Below are positions 30,973 through 43,300 of a DNA stretch of 64,000 nucleotides, in pieces. Each line of letters begins with the position of its first letter. Positions within the stretch are counted from its first letter, which is position 1. The notes under the pieces were generated by a model, which ran no database searches, had not been told where the DNA came from, and worked only from the letters and a program-made list of their open reading frames with translations. Source of the DNA: Beroe ovata (taxonomy: Eukaryota > Ctenophora > Nuda > Beroida > Beroidae); NCBI GenBank assembly GCA_946803715.1, contig CAMPET010000026.1, positions 437,401 to 501,400 of the forward strand. The letters run 5' to 3'. The translations under genes were made by a program, and so were the position numbers.

Positions 30973-32522
30973 TTGTGTGTGTGTNGAACGAAGCTCAATC
31001 CGCGTGGTAATTTCACTTTCAGTTTGAACCATCTCAAACCATTTGAACATGGGGACGTGGACTGAGTGTTAATTAATTGCTTCATCAATTTTATTTAATA
31101 AATACGGGATGAGATTAAAACAAGTCCGAAGCGTGACGACCATGGTTCAAAACCATCCCACTTACTCTAATCAATCAGAAGAAGATTGTGCGTGTAGGTT
31201 TGTGTGTCTGTGTCTGTGTGTGTGTGTCTGTGTCTGTGTCTGTGTTTGTGTCTTTGTCTGTGTGTGTGTCTGTGCAGTGTGTGTATGTGTTTGTGTGTGT
31301 CTGTGTGTCAGTGTGACGTTGACACCAGCAGAACATATAAGATTGTTCTAACTCACGACTTCTGAGAGAGGGGCTCCTTGTTGGAGTAGCAGTGCGTGGT
31401 CTGAGATATGAACTTCGTGTTGTTGGCGATGTGTTGATGCTCTTATCTTCTCTCATCCGATACACTGACTCAAAATCGTCTTCTCTGTACGAAGAAGACA
31501 TGTCTTTCTTGAGACACTCCTGAACTGTCTCATCGACCTCCTCAATACGAGTGGAGGAGTGAACTCGGCTGTTCTCGATCTCTGAGTTCGTGTCCGAGAC
31601 AGTCAAATCGTTTTGTTGACACTTGTCTGTGGTCATCGAATTTGATAACACGGAGTGGTCTTTGTAACCGATATACGATGACCTGCAATAATACACGAGA
31701 ATTATAAGATGTTATCATTTTCATGAAAAAATGCCAACAGTGTCACGTGATAATGTCATCAATGTCACGTGTTATCACGTGCTAGCAAGGGACAAGGGTA
31801 TCATAACACCGTCACCATGGCAACGCGTGTCAACTCACGCGTGTTTACTCACGCTGGTGAAGCTGTCGTTTTGTTGAACAGCACCTCTTTGAGAAGACCT
31901 ATCTCCAGTTGGCTGGCATCGAGTAGAGCTCTACTTCTCTGTATATCCGCGTCACAGCTGCTGTTCCCTCCTGCTGGAGATGTTTTCCCACGTGTTCTGT
32001 GATGCTCCAGTATCATCTTGTCCACTGCTAGTTGCTTCATCACAGCTGCATCCTCCCTGCCGTGAAAATGCAATCTACCCCAATTCTGTTATCGTCTATC
32101 ATTCCCATCTTTACACAGCACACTCATTCAAATCCTCATTTTTCCCTTCGCCTCGTTCTATCTCTTATTCTACCCTTATTTCACAATTTACACCCTAAAG
32201 TCACCCCCTCACTATCCCCAAGTTCACCTTCTTCCACACTCTGCCTCACCTATTCTGTAGTCTCCTCTTTATGGGTGAGCTGTAGTTATCCTCATTTTCG
32301 GGGCTGGTGAAGTACCTCATGGACTTGAGATCTGACCGTACAGCTGACAGTTCTTCACTCGGTGTGGGGTGCTGCTGCAGTGGTCTCTGTGTGGGGTGCT
32401 GCTGCAGTGGTCTCTGTGTGGGGTGCTGCTGCAGTGGTCTCTGTGCCGGTCGTGGTATAATCTGTTTAGTGACAGTTGCTGTGCTCCGCTTTACACTACT
32501 ACCTCGTCCCGGTTTATCCTGG
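25889..32522 (-). CDS. Unidentified coiled-coil protein, 5' end not found
   Basis: Phase-consistent exons run right to left at about 32522-32250, 32056-31852, 31682-31360, 30910-30728, 30527-30065, 29920-29808, 29670-29590 (the second-last, also present at about 28470-28390) and 26010-25889. The protein has three tandem QRPLQQHPT units, Ser/Thr-rich linkers with TPTRSPS, and a KKAVSF segment resembling a PP1-docking RVxF motif. Next is a region with repeated TPPQ motifs (30370-30130), then a long C-terminal coiled coil (HQMKLENESLKASLKAAAES, NMEQEKDRVCEENRKYQRLI, LHTQMSENEKLKKHLQLLRD) ending NFGGSI. The layout resembles centrosomal or cytoskeletal scaffolds, but I do not recognise the family. 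Two exons are repeated because of the unmerged overlap around 28714. Confidence 0.6.
26745..26872. repeat. GT and CA microsatellites facing each other
   Basis: (GT)n at 26741-26768 followed 40 bases later by (CA)n at about 26805-26872; opposed dinucleotide runs that could pair as a hairpin. Confidence 0.85.
27009..27285. repeat. 21-bp minisatellite
   Basis: About thirteen tandem copies of GTGTCACTCATATCTTGGCA-type units, mostly 21 bp, with variants (CAGATCTTGGC, CATAACTTGGC). Because 21 is a multiple of three, every frame free of stops stays open across the array on both strands. Confidence 0.9.
28118..28385. repeat. 12-bp AGTGTCACATAT satellite, copy 1
   Basis: Tandem, irregular units of AGTGTCACATAT with TTACACAGTGTC variants. 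The same array recurs at 29318-29575 in the second copy of the locus. Confidence 0.9.
29318..29575. repeat. 12-bp AGTGTCACATAT satellite, copy 2
   Basis: Counterpart of the array at 28118-28385 with minor length differences. Confidence 0.9.
30925..31310. repeat. (GT)n-rich tracts in coiled-coil gene intron
   Basis: A pure GT run at 30925-30985 with an N at 30985, and an imperfect GTGTCT/GTGT tract at 31195-31310. Frames through both are compositional. Confidence 0.85.
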
Positions 32523-32524
32523 GT

Positions 32525-32890
32525 GTTATAGTGTCATCAATGTATTATGTAGTGTCATCAATGTGGTGTCATCAATGTAGTGTCGCCAATGTAGTGTCAT
32601 CAATGTAGTGTCTTTAATGTAGTGTCATCAGTGTGGTGTCATCAATGTAGTGTTATCAATGTAGTGTTATCAATGTAGTGTCATCAATGTGGTGTCACCA
32701 ATGTGGTGTCATCAATGTGGTGTCATNGTGTCATCAATGCAGTGTCATCAATGTAGTGTCATCAATGTAGTGTCATCAATATAGTGTCATCAATATAGTG
32801 TCATCAATGTAGTATTGTAGTGTCATCAATGTAGTGTCATCAATGTGGTGCCATCAATGTGGTGCCATCAATGAAGTGTCATTAATGTGT
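32525..32890. repeat. 14-bp GTAGTGTCATCAAT minisatellite
   Basis: About 25 tandem units with single substitutions and one N at 32727, just upstream of the 5'-most exon found for the coiled-coil gene. It may hide further exons or the promoter. Confidence 0.9.
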
Positions 32891-33379
32891 TGTGATGTCA
32901 TATTCATCATGCAGATAGTGTCACCAATATGTGATGACATCATTAATATAGTATCTGCAGCTTGTCACCAGTATAATATTGTGTTCTGAGGTTTCGGGTT
33001 TACGTTGATTCTTTAATTCATAGTGCTATGATGATATCTTATGTGTCAGCAGGTATTGTGTCACCCTATGAGGTGGCATTGTTGAAGTGTCATCTCATGA
33101 GGTGACATCAAGCAGCTGATGTTAATTTCAACGCCACACCCATCCTACCTCTCTAGAAACTGGGGTCGTGATCGTCGTGTTTGTGGTCGTCGTGTTTGTG
33201 GTCGTCGTGTTTGTGTTCTTTGCTTTCCGCTTGTTGTGGGGCGAGTGGAGGAGGTTTTTATAGACTTGGTGTACGGCATTCCCTGTCATTGCTTCGCAAC
33301 CTATGGTAACAAGTATGTGTTTGTGTTTGTGTTTGTGTGAGTGTGTGTGCATGTGTGTGTGTGTGTGTGTGTGTGTGTT

Positions 33380-33427
<48 letters not shown>

Positions 33428-36400
33428 TTTCTGTTTGTGTGTGTGTGTGAGTGTGTCTTGAAAAACTTTTAAAAGCATCAAAATTAAAACCCTATCACTA
33501 TGTGTTTTGCGACTTCGCTCTATGCCGATACGGTGTAAAATTGAAACTAAAAAGTGTCAACACTCGAAACGCGTCAAGGCAAATCAAAGACGGTCAACAA
33601 TGTGGCTGTTAACAACTTATGCATAAACAATTCATGCTATACTCGCGATTGCATCGCTCCATCGTGCTTCAGCAATTCTATAATGAATGACGAATCAGAG
33701 TTATATGTGTACGTGTCTGTGTCTGCGTCTTTGTCTGTGTGTGACTGTGTGTATGTCTGTATACTTTGTTTGTAGCTATGTTTGTTTGATTAGTTGGTTG
33801 TATGATATGTTAATTGTTAGGTATTATGTTTGTAAGTCCGGGTTTTGTTTGTGTGTTTGTGTGCGTGTACGTGCAATGTGTATTGTATGTGTATTATAGC
33901 CGCACTGAGCTATTCTACAGTGGAATAGTGTAGTCATTGTATGCATGCGCCGCAGCAGCTATATTCATTTGATTGTTACGCGCTATAACTCGCAGTCGCT
34001 CATATGCTTGTTACTCGCTCTGCGCACTTGTGTTGCACACTCCTGAGTGTAGCACTTGTGTTGCACACTCCTGAGTGTTGCACGTGAGTGGACGGATGCT
34101 TTGAGTGGTGAGTTGATAGAAAGAGGTGTGTGGTGAGAAGGGGGTGAGTGGTCATAGTGTGGTCATAGTGTGAAGGTGTAGATGGGTCGAGTGGTGAGTA
34201 GGCTAATGTGAGTAGTGAGTACTTGTCCATGTCAAGTAGACTGTAGACTAGATGAGTGGTAGCCACACAACCCCGAAAACACATAGCAAGGAAGCAGTGC
34301 AGGTCACGACTGTGCAATCCTATCTTGGAACAACGATCTAATTACATAGCTCCCTCTCAACAAAGTGCAGGGACTCTCCAACCCCCCCCCATCCACCTCC
34401 CCCTATCCCCCTCCCCGCATAACGACTGGATAATCACTAATTACCACCCTAATCACTGGACAACCCCTAACCGGAAGTTAGCTGTCTCCTTGGTAACCGT
34501 GAGATACAATTAGAGTTACCATGTATTATTGTTCCACGTTTTGTTGTATAGAGTAACTCGCTGCTACCATGGTAACTATACATTGTACAATATATACACT
34601 ATACTTACCAGTTACCAATACCAGTTGGTTACCAGTTACCAGTCAGACATAGTTATGCAATGAACTGATTTCCTGTGTATATACATGACGTGTATACCAG
34701 CGATCAGCACTCTGCTTCTCTCTATAGCAGCTCATACACTGCTCATCATAGTGCTAAATGAATTATCGTGATGCTGAGTACAAAGTCAGTAGTATCATAG
34801 ATCATAGCGTGATCCCTCACTTCTCAGTGCTGACTTGAACACACACACACACACACACACACNNNNNNNNNNNNNNNNNNNNNNNNNNNNNNNNNNNNNN
34901 NNNNNNNNNNNNNNNNNNNNNNNNNNNNNNNNNNNNNNNNNNNNNNNNNNNNNNNNNNNNNNNNNNNNNNNNNNNNNNNNNNNNNNNNNNNNNNNNNNNN
35001 NNNNNNNNNNNNNNNNNNNNNNNNNNNNNNNNNNNNNNNNNNNNNNNNNNNNNNNNNNNNNNNNNNNNNNNNNNNNNNNNNNNNNNNNNNNNNNNNNNNN
35101 NNNNNNNNNNNNNNNNNNNNNNNNNNNNNNNNNNNNNNNNNNNNNNNNNNNNNNNNNNNNNNNNNNNNNNNNNNNNNNNNNNNNNNNNNNNNNNNNNNNN
35201 NNNNNNNNNNNNNNNNNNNNNNNNNNNNNNNNNNNNNNNNNNNNNNNNNNNNNNNNNNNNNNNNNNNNNNNNNNNNNNNNNNNNNNNNNNNNNNNNNNNN
35301 NNNNNNNNNNNNNNNNNNNNNNNNNNNNNNNNNNNNNNNNNNNNNNNNNNNNNNNNNNNNNNNNNNNNNNNNNNNNNNNNNTGTGTGTGTGTGTGTGTGT
35401 GTGTACAACTGCCACTCACATGGACCAGTCATTGCTCATTTAATTAGCCTGCTCTCTCATTATCTCATAGCTGTGCCTCATTATCACACATTTATCTTGT
35501 TCGTGTTCATTACGTTGGTATTTCCGTCTTCTACCCCTCCAGAATGTGTGTGTGTGTGTGTTTGTGTTTGTGTGTTTGTTCACATTGTGTGTGTTTGTCT
35601 GTGTCTGTGTGTTGGGTGTGTCTGTCTGTGTTTGTGTGTTTGTTCACACTGTGTGTGTCTTTGTGTGTGTCTTTGTGTTGGGTGTGTTTGTGTGTGTGTC
35701 TGTGTGTTGGGTGTGTCTGTCTGTGTTTGTGTCTGTGGGTGTGTCTGTCTGTGTTAGTGTCTGTGGGTGTGTGTCTGTGAGTGTGTGTCTGTTTGCGTGT
35801 TTGTCTGTGTGTGGGTGTCTGTGAGTGTGTGATCTGTGTGTTGCTGTTTGCGTCTGTTTGCATGTTCTTCAGTCACTGAGCATGTGCTTCTTTTTGAAAA
35901 CGCTGTTGGGAATAATGCCATTTTGTCAATTTGGGTACCTACCTATCTGTCAATATATCCGCGAACAATGTATTCTGTACAATGTATTGTGTACATTATA
36001 GACTGTACATTATACAATATGTATTGTTTAAACCCAGTAAGTTTAATGCACTCTCTTACTCTTACTCTCTCTGAGCTACACTCTTGTTTTTTCGCCCTCA
36101 TATTTGTTGCTGTTCCCACAATTTTCATCATGATTTGTCCGCACCTGATCACAGCATGGCCCACTCAGTTGGCGTTCTGCCACTTCTGTATGTGACTGAC
36201 ATTTACATGCGATATAAGCTATAATATAGTATTGTCTTAACTGCGTTTTGTTCTCTTTCTCTCTCTCCACTCGCTCGGGTGTATATTTAGCTTTTCTTTT
36301 CTTTTATCGAGGTTTTCAGTGTATTTATAATATGTAGCAGCTATATGTATAATAATGTTGTGCGTCGATTGTTTTTCCAAACTCCATAGTATTTTGAGAT

Positions 36401-36979
36401 TATAGCTATGCTTTTTATCAACATGTTATGTTTTGAGAGCCGAAAGAAAACATGTTTTTGGCTGCGATCATTCTCATTTTGTGCGTCTGCGTGTACTCTG
36501 TGCGTGTGCGTACTGTGTGTGTGCGAGTGTGTACTGTGAGTGTGCGAGTGTGTGCTGTGTGTGTTCGTGTGTGTGTCTGTGTGTGTCTGTGTGTGTGTGT
36601 GTATGTGGTGGTGTGTTGGTGGAGTTGGGGTGGGGTTGGGNTGTGTGTGTGTGTGTGTGTGTGTGAGTGTGTGTGAGTGTGTTGCGGGTATTGACGCACT
36701 CATTAGTGTTAATTACTGCGTCTGTCAGCACACTCTGACCGATTTACACAGGTATTATAATTACACTGGTATAACAAACCTGTGCTTGTGTTGTGCAGAC
36801 TCCCTGTACTGTTTTCCTCGGTCATTTTTCAAATTCTGCCATCTCTGCTGTTCTTCCAGCACCACCGTGATCGAACTTCACCTATCCCAATCTGGAAGGG
36901 GGCAACCCACTGTTAACCGTGATTCCACCTTAGCTCGCATGAAGACAGATATAGACACAGTGTAATGTAGTTTGACAAG
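32891..36979. other. Repeat-rich region without supported gene
   Basis: Contains a 15-bp GTCGTCGTGTTTGTG triplet (about 33173-33220), (GT)n tracts at 33310-33455, 33705-33770 and 35540-35830, a 519-base gap at 34863-35381 flanked by (CA)n and (GT)n, a C-rich run at 34381-34420 and GT repeats at 36480-36680 with an N at 36641. No frame here looks like a protein. Upstream exons of the flanking genes could be present but I cannot identify them. Confidence 0.6.
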
Positions 36980-37872
36980 ATGTTTGACGGTACAGCATCA
37001 GGTGGGACATATATGACAGATCAGAGTGATTGATAGATCAGTCGCACTTTTTGTAGCATATCCGTTTTGTGAAAGTGGTCGATTTTTACGCAGTTTAAAT
37101 CATGCATCTTGTATCTACTAGGTATCTAGCAACTACTAGCTTTATAGTATTGATGGTATATTCGCTATAAATGATATTGATAATTCGTTATTCGGGGGAT
37201 AATTTTTCAGATAAAAGCAGCAAGGAGCCGGGGGATGATATTGAACAGTTGCCTGTTGATAAAATAGCGCTTGTTCTACCAGGATTCGTGATTCTGGCAG
37301 GTGAGTTTCTCACTCACTCACTCACTCTCTAACTTACACACTCACTCACTCACTCACTCACTAACTCATTCACTCTCTCATTCACTCACTCATTCTCACT
37401 CAATCAATCATTGACTCACACTATCAATCACACACTCACTCACTAACTCACTAACTCTCTCACTCAAACATACTCGAACATCTATTCACTCACTCGCTCA
37501 CTCACTCACTCAATGAGCTAGAGACAGATTGAGTGAGCAGTGAGCACTCACCTACTCAACGAGTTAGAGACAGACACTATCGCTCACTCTCTCACCCACT
37601 CTCTCACTCGCTCACTAACTCTCTCACCCGCTCACTCACTCACTCACTCACTCACTCACCAACTCAATCACTCACCCACTCACTCATTCACTTTATACCC
37701 TTTTCCAGGAACTGTTCTTGTAGCCACGGGATTTGCGTACCGTGAAACTTTCGAGTCCGGATACATTGCCGGTTTTTGTCTCCTCTTTTTCGGAGTTATC
37801 GGCTTCCTTCACCTTTCCTCCGTCATTCTGGAGCAAGGAACGTGGCTGAACGAATCTGACGACGATTCCTGA
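36980..37872 (+). CDS. Small two-transmembrane protein
   Basis: Exons 36980-36989, 37211-37300 and 37709-37872 join in phase to 87 residues. An acidic N-terminal stretch (KSSKEPGDDIEQ) precedes two hydrophobic segments: IALVLPGFVILAGTVLVATG, and GYIAGFCLLFFGVIGFLHLS running on to SVIL. The tail is acidic (NESDDDS). The layout recalls small endomembrane proteins of the TMEM230/TMEM134 type, but similarity is too weak to name it. The first exon is only 10 coding bases. It was chosen because an ATG followed by G and GTACAG gives the required phase 1, and an in-frame stop lies upstream; a different first exon is possible. The last intron is filled with CACT repeats. Confidence 0.6.
37310..37690. 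repeat. (CACT)n-rich repeat filling an intron
   Basis: Tetranucleotide CACT/CTCA repeats with interruptions occupy nearly the whole last intron of the two-TM gene. Confidence 0.9.
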
Positions 37873-38432
37873 AACTGATTCCATGAAGATTTTGGCAACA
37901 TTAATCCACCATATAAAGAAGGCAGGCGTCTTATTAAGTTTTTAGAATGTACTGAGACAATTCGACAGAGTTCAGGCTGCAGACACACGAACACGTATCT
38001 CGTATGTTTGATTGTTTGTGCGATGTCTGTGAGTTTTGTAAAGCTTCAAGGGCCACTCTCAAGAAACTACCAGCAACCAACATGGGGCACTCACTTGTTT
38101 TGTGGGTGGACAATGAAAAAAGAAGCTGCAAAATTACAGACTGTGATATGAATTTTAGTACAGTGACAAAGACTGCACTGATATTTAATGGGAATTTAAA
38201 CTGAACGTGTGTTACAATAATTGGATTCGCCCGATTGATAACATCGTGCTCTCGGTAATTTTAGAATAAGCTTGAAATGGGAACTTTTAATTTCAGCGAG
38301 CGTGTATGGTGTTTCAAATCTAAAAAATGAAATAAAATGTCGCGTAAATGTTTTGGATCTGACGCAAAGTAAAAATGATCCTAAAAACGGAGTTAAATAG
38401 AAAACCAATCGTCCATTGTCTTTATACTTTAA

Positions 38433-38511
38433 GGAATGCAGCAAAATATGAAATGATTTCATTTTCATAGAGTCTATGAAAATGAAATCATGCCAAATTT
38501 TGCTGCATTCC
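38433..38511. other. 79-nt near-perfect foldback (hairpin)
   Basis: Arms of 38 nt (38433-38470 and 38474-38511) starting GGAATGCAGCAAAAT and ending GCTGCATTCC, with a five-base mismatch block and a three-base loop. It could be a tiny inverted-repeat element or a precursor hairpin for a small RNA; the sequence alone does not decide. Confidence 0.7.
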
Positions 38512-38853
38512 TAAAACTAAAAGTGTGTGGAACTACGAGTACTTCTAAAGAGTTGTACTCGTATCTGTAAACTTTGGTAAAAGTATGGCTATGAAGTATG
38601 AGTATGAGATAAAAAGACAGTATGAGTTAGTAAAAGTATGTGGCAAAATGAGATACGGAATTCAGTTATAAAGTTAACGCAATAATGCGCTGCATATAAG
38701 TTCCAGTTCACTTGAACTTGGAGAGGACTGGATTGAACGATATGAATGTAATTGTAATAGTGATAGTGATACAATTGCATTATCATTATGTGTAAACAAT
38801 CATAAACTTACAGATTTGATTTTGAATGACTGTGTCAGTCTTGATCATCTGAC

Positions 38854-39905
38854 TTGTCAGATTTTATCTGACCTCTGTTGTAGGATTTTACCCTACCGTC
38901 GGTGCGCGCGATTTTCAATCCGCCCCGCCAGGGATAAAATCCCGCCAGCAAGGGTAGGGTGAAATCCTACAATGACCTCTGTTTTTCGCGCGCGCCTTCA
39001 TCAATAAAGGCGCTCGAGCTGAAAAATGGGTCACCGTCAACGCTGCTGCATCAGCATGCTTAAGCTTTGATTCGGATGCGTGCGCCATGTATGGGCACAG
39101 CTGACTGCTGACGGGGCTAGAAGTAGCCTGTTCCCGCGCTGCGTGACGCAAAGACTCCGCTGTCCGCGCGACATGATAATTTTTCATTTTGTCGATCGAT
39201 GATAGACCCTGTCGAGAATTTCGTTGCGCGCGGCGCAAACTTGCTGGCAAACTTGCTGGCGCAAGCCGCTTCGCGGCTTGCATCAGCGGTCTGGCATCGT
39301 CAGACAAGATAATTTTATCTGACCTGTGTTTCTTGCGCGCGCGCGCCTTCATCTAACTGTTTCGGCCTTCGATGCGAAGGCGCGCTCGCGCGAGAAACAG
39401 GTCAGGTATAACATCTGAATGACAAGTCATGTTTCACTGCTGTCTGCGTGACCCACTGACCCAAATACTTCGCGCGCGCTGCGCGTCTCCATGGTTTCTA
39501 CGACTTTTCACTTTCAGATCACGTTGCGCGCCCCTATTAGGGGCGTGCAACGTGTGTACATGTTTCTCGCGCGCACACGGCGCGAAGCTGTGCACGCACA
39601 CGTTGCGCGCTCTCTTCTACTCCGTGCTGTGGTCTGAAATGAAAGCCGCGCAGTATTTGGGTCACGCAGCGCGCGAACAGTGCCTTCAAGTTCATTGAGA
39701 AACATGAACTGTCAGATAAAATCTGACAAGCCGACAGAAGCAGATGCTGCATTTTTCATGGCAATTGCTTGTCAGAATCAGATGTTATCTGTCCTTATTT
39801 CTACTTCTATGTTCTAGCGAGCGTGCGCCTCTTTCAGATTCGAAGGTCGATGAAGTGCTACTGTTAGTGTTAAGGCGCGAGAAATAGAGACAGATAACAT
39901 CCGGC
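38854..39905. mobile_element. GC-rich island of nested foldback elements
   Basis: A kilobase rich in GCGCGC, far above the surrounding GC content. It contains several family-B-type termini (TTGTCAGATTTTATCTGACC at 38854, AACAGGTCAGGTATAACATC near 39401, a pair near 39710-39735 and another at about 39768-39905). It also carries a TAGACCCTGTCGAGAATTTC module shared with 13225-13480, and a family-A element inserted at 38878. Long frames here come from high GC and inverted symmetry. Confidence 0.7.
38878..38972. mobile_element. Inverted-repeat MITE, family A, copy 2
   Basis: 95 bp from TTGTAGGATTTTACCCTACC to its complement, flanked by the perfect 9-bp repeat TGACCTCTG. It sits inside a family-B-like element, so it inserted later than that element. 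Confidence 0.88.
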
Positions 39906-40301
39906 AAGGGCCAAGTACCTATATGATCCCCGCCATTCCAATGATACGCCTATCCAATAATACACAGACATAAAGACTGTATCAAAATATATTTTAACAA
40001 CGCTGGTTCTGTCAGTTTGAAACAGAATTACATCGATGATGTCGTATAATTGCAAATCAACTGTTGCAATTCAACAAGAAAATAGCAAGTGTTAGCAAGC
40101 AGGAAATGTAGGATAACAGTCCCTCGAATATATAACCACCGAATACACACAGCTGCAATTACATAAGATATACAATGTACATGCTCCTGCCACATGACCG
40201 TCACACACGTGTGTGTGTGACGCGTGTTTTGGCACGTGTCACGTGACACACCAGCGGCTACTCTCTCTCTCACGCGCATTGTATATTGTCGACGGGTATT
40301 T

Positions 40302-43300
40302 TTACTGAGTTTGGCAGTTCACACCGTGTTGACCACCATGGCCACGTTCGTCGTCACTATCTTCACCGTATGCCTGAGAGAGAGGACACCATCAACAGCC
40401 AATATAATACTTTGGGGACACCATGGAAGTGAGAAAATAGGGGGGGGGGAGGGATGGTAGATAAACTAATATGCAAGGAAATAGGGGCCAGGACTTGTTG
40501 AGTACATTACAAAGTGAACAAACAACAGAGAGGAAAATGTAATGTAGTAGTAAATAATCAAATTGATGATTCGGCTAAAATAACGGGGTTCTCTGATAAT
40601 GGAAACAAGATAGAAGGCGATCAGCATGAGGCATAGTTACTGCGGACAATGGACATGCAAGCGCCAGCACAAGTTAGATCGCAGCACCAGATCGTGTAAC
40701 ACTAATGTTACGATGTAACACGGGTTAAAGTTACAACTCGTGCACCGATGTTGGAGTTACAGTATCAAAGTACCTTGCTCTAAGGAGCATCCTGAGGGGC
40801 TAAATAGTTTCGCACGATCGCAACACAAACAGCTAGCAGTGCTACCAGCAATCCCGCCAGACGTTTCTAGAAAAAACGAGGAGGGGTTCCAGACTATGAT
40901 AAGAGGTTCCAGACTTTGATTAGGTGGACATTGGGTAGAGGGAATGAGGGCGGAGGGAAGGGAACTGTGGAGGGGAAACTAAGGGGGGGCGAAGGAATTT
41001 TCCACCTTGTACAATATGAGTTTAGGAAGACTGGGATAGAAAATATATCACTCCATAACATCTATATAGGGGATGGTAACGCTTATAGGTACAGTACTGA
41101 GAAGAAGTGACGGCGTGTTAACAAGCGAGAATGAAACGTCAGGTAATGCATGGATACTGATAAAAACAGACATCGTACAGTATAAAGATTGAGTATCAAT
41201 TCGGATTGAGCAACTGATGATGCATCAGCTGATGTCAACCTACCTGATGGGACGAAGAGGATGCATCGTACTCTGACAACATGACCTCCTCCATATCCTC
41301 GGTCTTCTCCACGGGGTCGCGGGGCGGGAGCAGGGACTCCAACTGTTGCAGGTTGGAAGACGGGATTTCGCCTCCCTCTGGGAACTCAACCTGCGGGATA
41401 TGATGCGGGTTATCAGCGCGGGAAAATGCCCAGATCAGATAATATAGCAACTTGCAGCTACCAGTTGATCATAAAAACTGCAAAATAAGAGTACTCACGT
41501 TAAACTGAACAATGAGCCTGCCCTTCGTATACGGGTCTCTTACATACGGCATACCTTCTGACATGATACATTTGACGTCCTCTGATAAGGGCAGATGTAT
41601 GGATCACGAGTCATTATATCTATTATATCAAGAATTGGGGCATCATCTCAAGAATTGACACATAAATTAACTAACTTGGCTTGATAATGTCTCCCATGAA
41701 GCTCTGTACAATGAGTGTCCTATCATCTAGAGTCTTCACTGGTTTCTCAAACCCGCAGAGGGCCTCAACTAACTTAATGTTCATTTCGATAAGGAGGTCG
41801 GAACCATTTCGTTTGAATACCGGATGTTCCTTTTCGTCCAGTACGATCACAATATCACCGGGCTCAATCTCTGGATCCTGAACGAGTGAACATTTTACTT
41901 GGCTATCTGCCAATCTATGTGTATGACAGTATCATCACATAAAGTTGAGAGTAAATTGGGATAATTAGGTTTGGTCTTGTAGACCGATGACAGTGAATAT
42001 AATAGGGGTTTTTCAAACTTTTGACAGTCTATTTATAAACATTTGGTATGACGTATCAGCAAACCCATCTTGATGCATCAGAGAAACAGAAACTATTTTC
42101 CACAAAAGCGCGGTGCGCGCGTTCGTGCGCACTTACTATACAAACTGACTTCGGAAAGTTCAAGAACTGGCGAAGACCGTTTTGAATTTGTGACAACTGG
42201 CAATTCTAATTGTTTGTCCAACACCGGACATTATCCACTAACCTGGTCACCTTCACCACTGAATGTGATTTTCTGACCATCCTTCATTCCTTTGGTGATG
42301 TATACATCCAGTATTTTCCTCTCCCTTACCACTTTCTTACCCATACACTGCCTACATCGGTCCTGCAACAGAGTGTTGTAATGCGCGGCTCAAAATTCAA
42401 TCAAATAATTTGAATTCACATCTTCTCACACACACATACTTTTTCTCTGATGATTTCTCCATTGCCTCTGCAATCAGAACACGCTGACTGAACTTGTTGT
42501 ATCATTCCGGGAGCAAACTGTCGAACAGTGATCTTGAATCCATTTCCCTGACAACCACCACACGTTTGTACCGCCCCCTCCTTCCCTCCTGAATGTATTG
42601 TTAGTGTGTATACCGAGTAAATTGTATAAATCATACAATTCCCGAGTGTAGACAGGACTCTTTGTATGAATACACACTGTACTATACATTGTACATGGGA
42701 TACATTGCACACTAAAATTAGTGGAATGTACATTGTGCGCAGGGTATAATAGTTTTTGTAGGTCACTAACTTAGTAGCATCAGATTATCTCATCCTAATA
42801 CGAAATGTACAATATACATGCCGCCTACCTTTCCCGTTGCACTTGTTGCATATCACGTTCTTGTTGAGAGCGAGCTGACGTGTTGCTCCGTTATACAACT
42901 CCTCTAGGGACACTTTCAGAGGATGAACCATATCTCGACCCCGTCTCTCCCTCTCGTGGCCCCTGGGACCGCGCATGCCACCGAAAAACATGTCGAATAT
43001 GTCCATGGGACTGTGACCACCGCCCCCACCACCTGGTAGATGGTTGGTGTGAATTAAGAAAATCATGTCAAGGGTTGATAATGGTTTCAAAGGCTGATAT
43101 TGGTGTCAAGGGTGAAAATGGTACTAAAGCCTGATAGGGGTGTCGAGCGGCTAAATTGTTATCAAGGGCTTCAGTGGTGTCAAGGGTGATAGTGGTGTCG
43201 CGGAGCTAATCATACCTTCTTTGAGAGCCTCCATCCCGCCTTGGTCATAGATCCGTTTCTTGTTCTCATCAGACAACACTTCAAAAGCGTACGATATCTC

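Noticed and set aside
34795-35443. 200-codon frames on both strands
   Set aside because: They consist almost wholly of undetermined bases (gap 34863-35381) flanked by CA/GT repeats.
38915-39352. 145-codon minus frame in GC-rich DNA
   Set aside because: It runs through foldback transposon modules and includes part of a family-A element; open because of GC content, no known domain.
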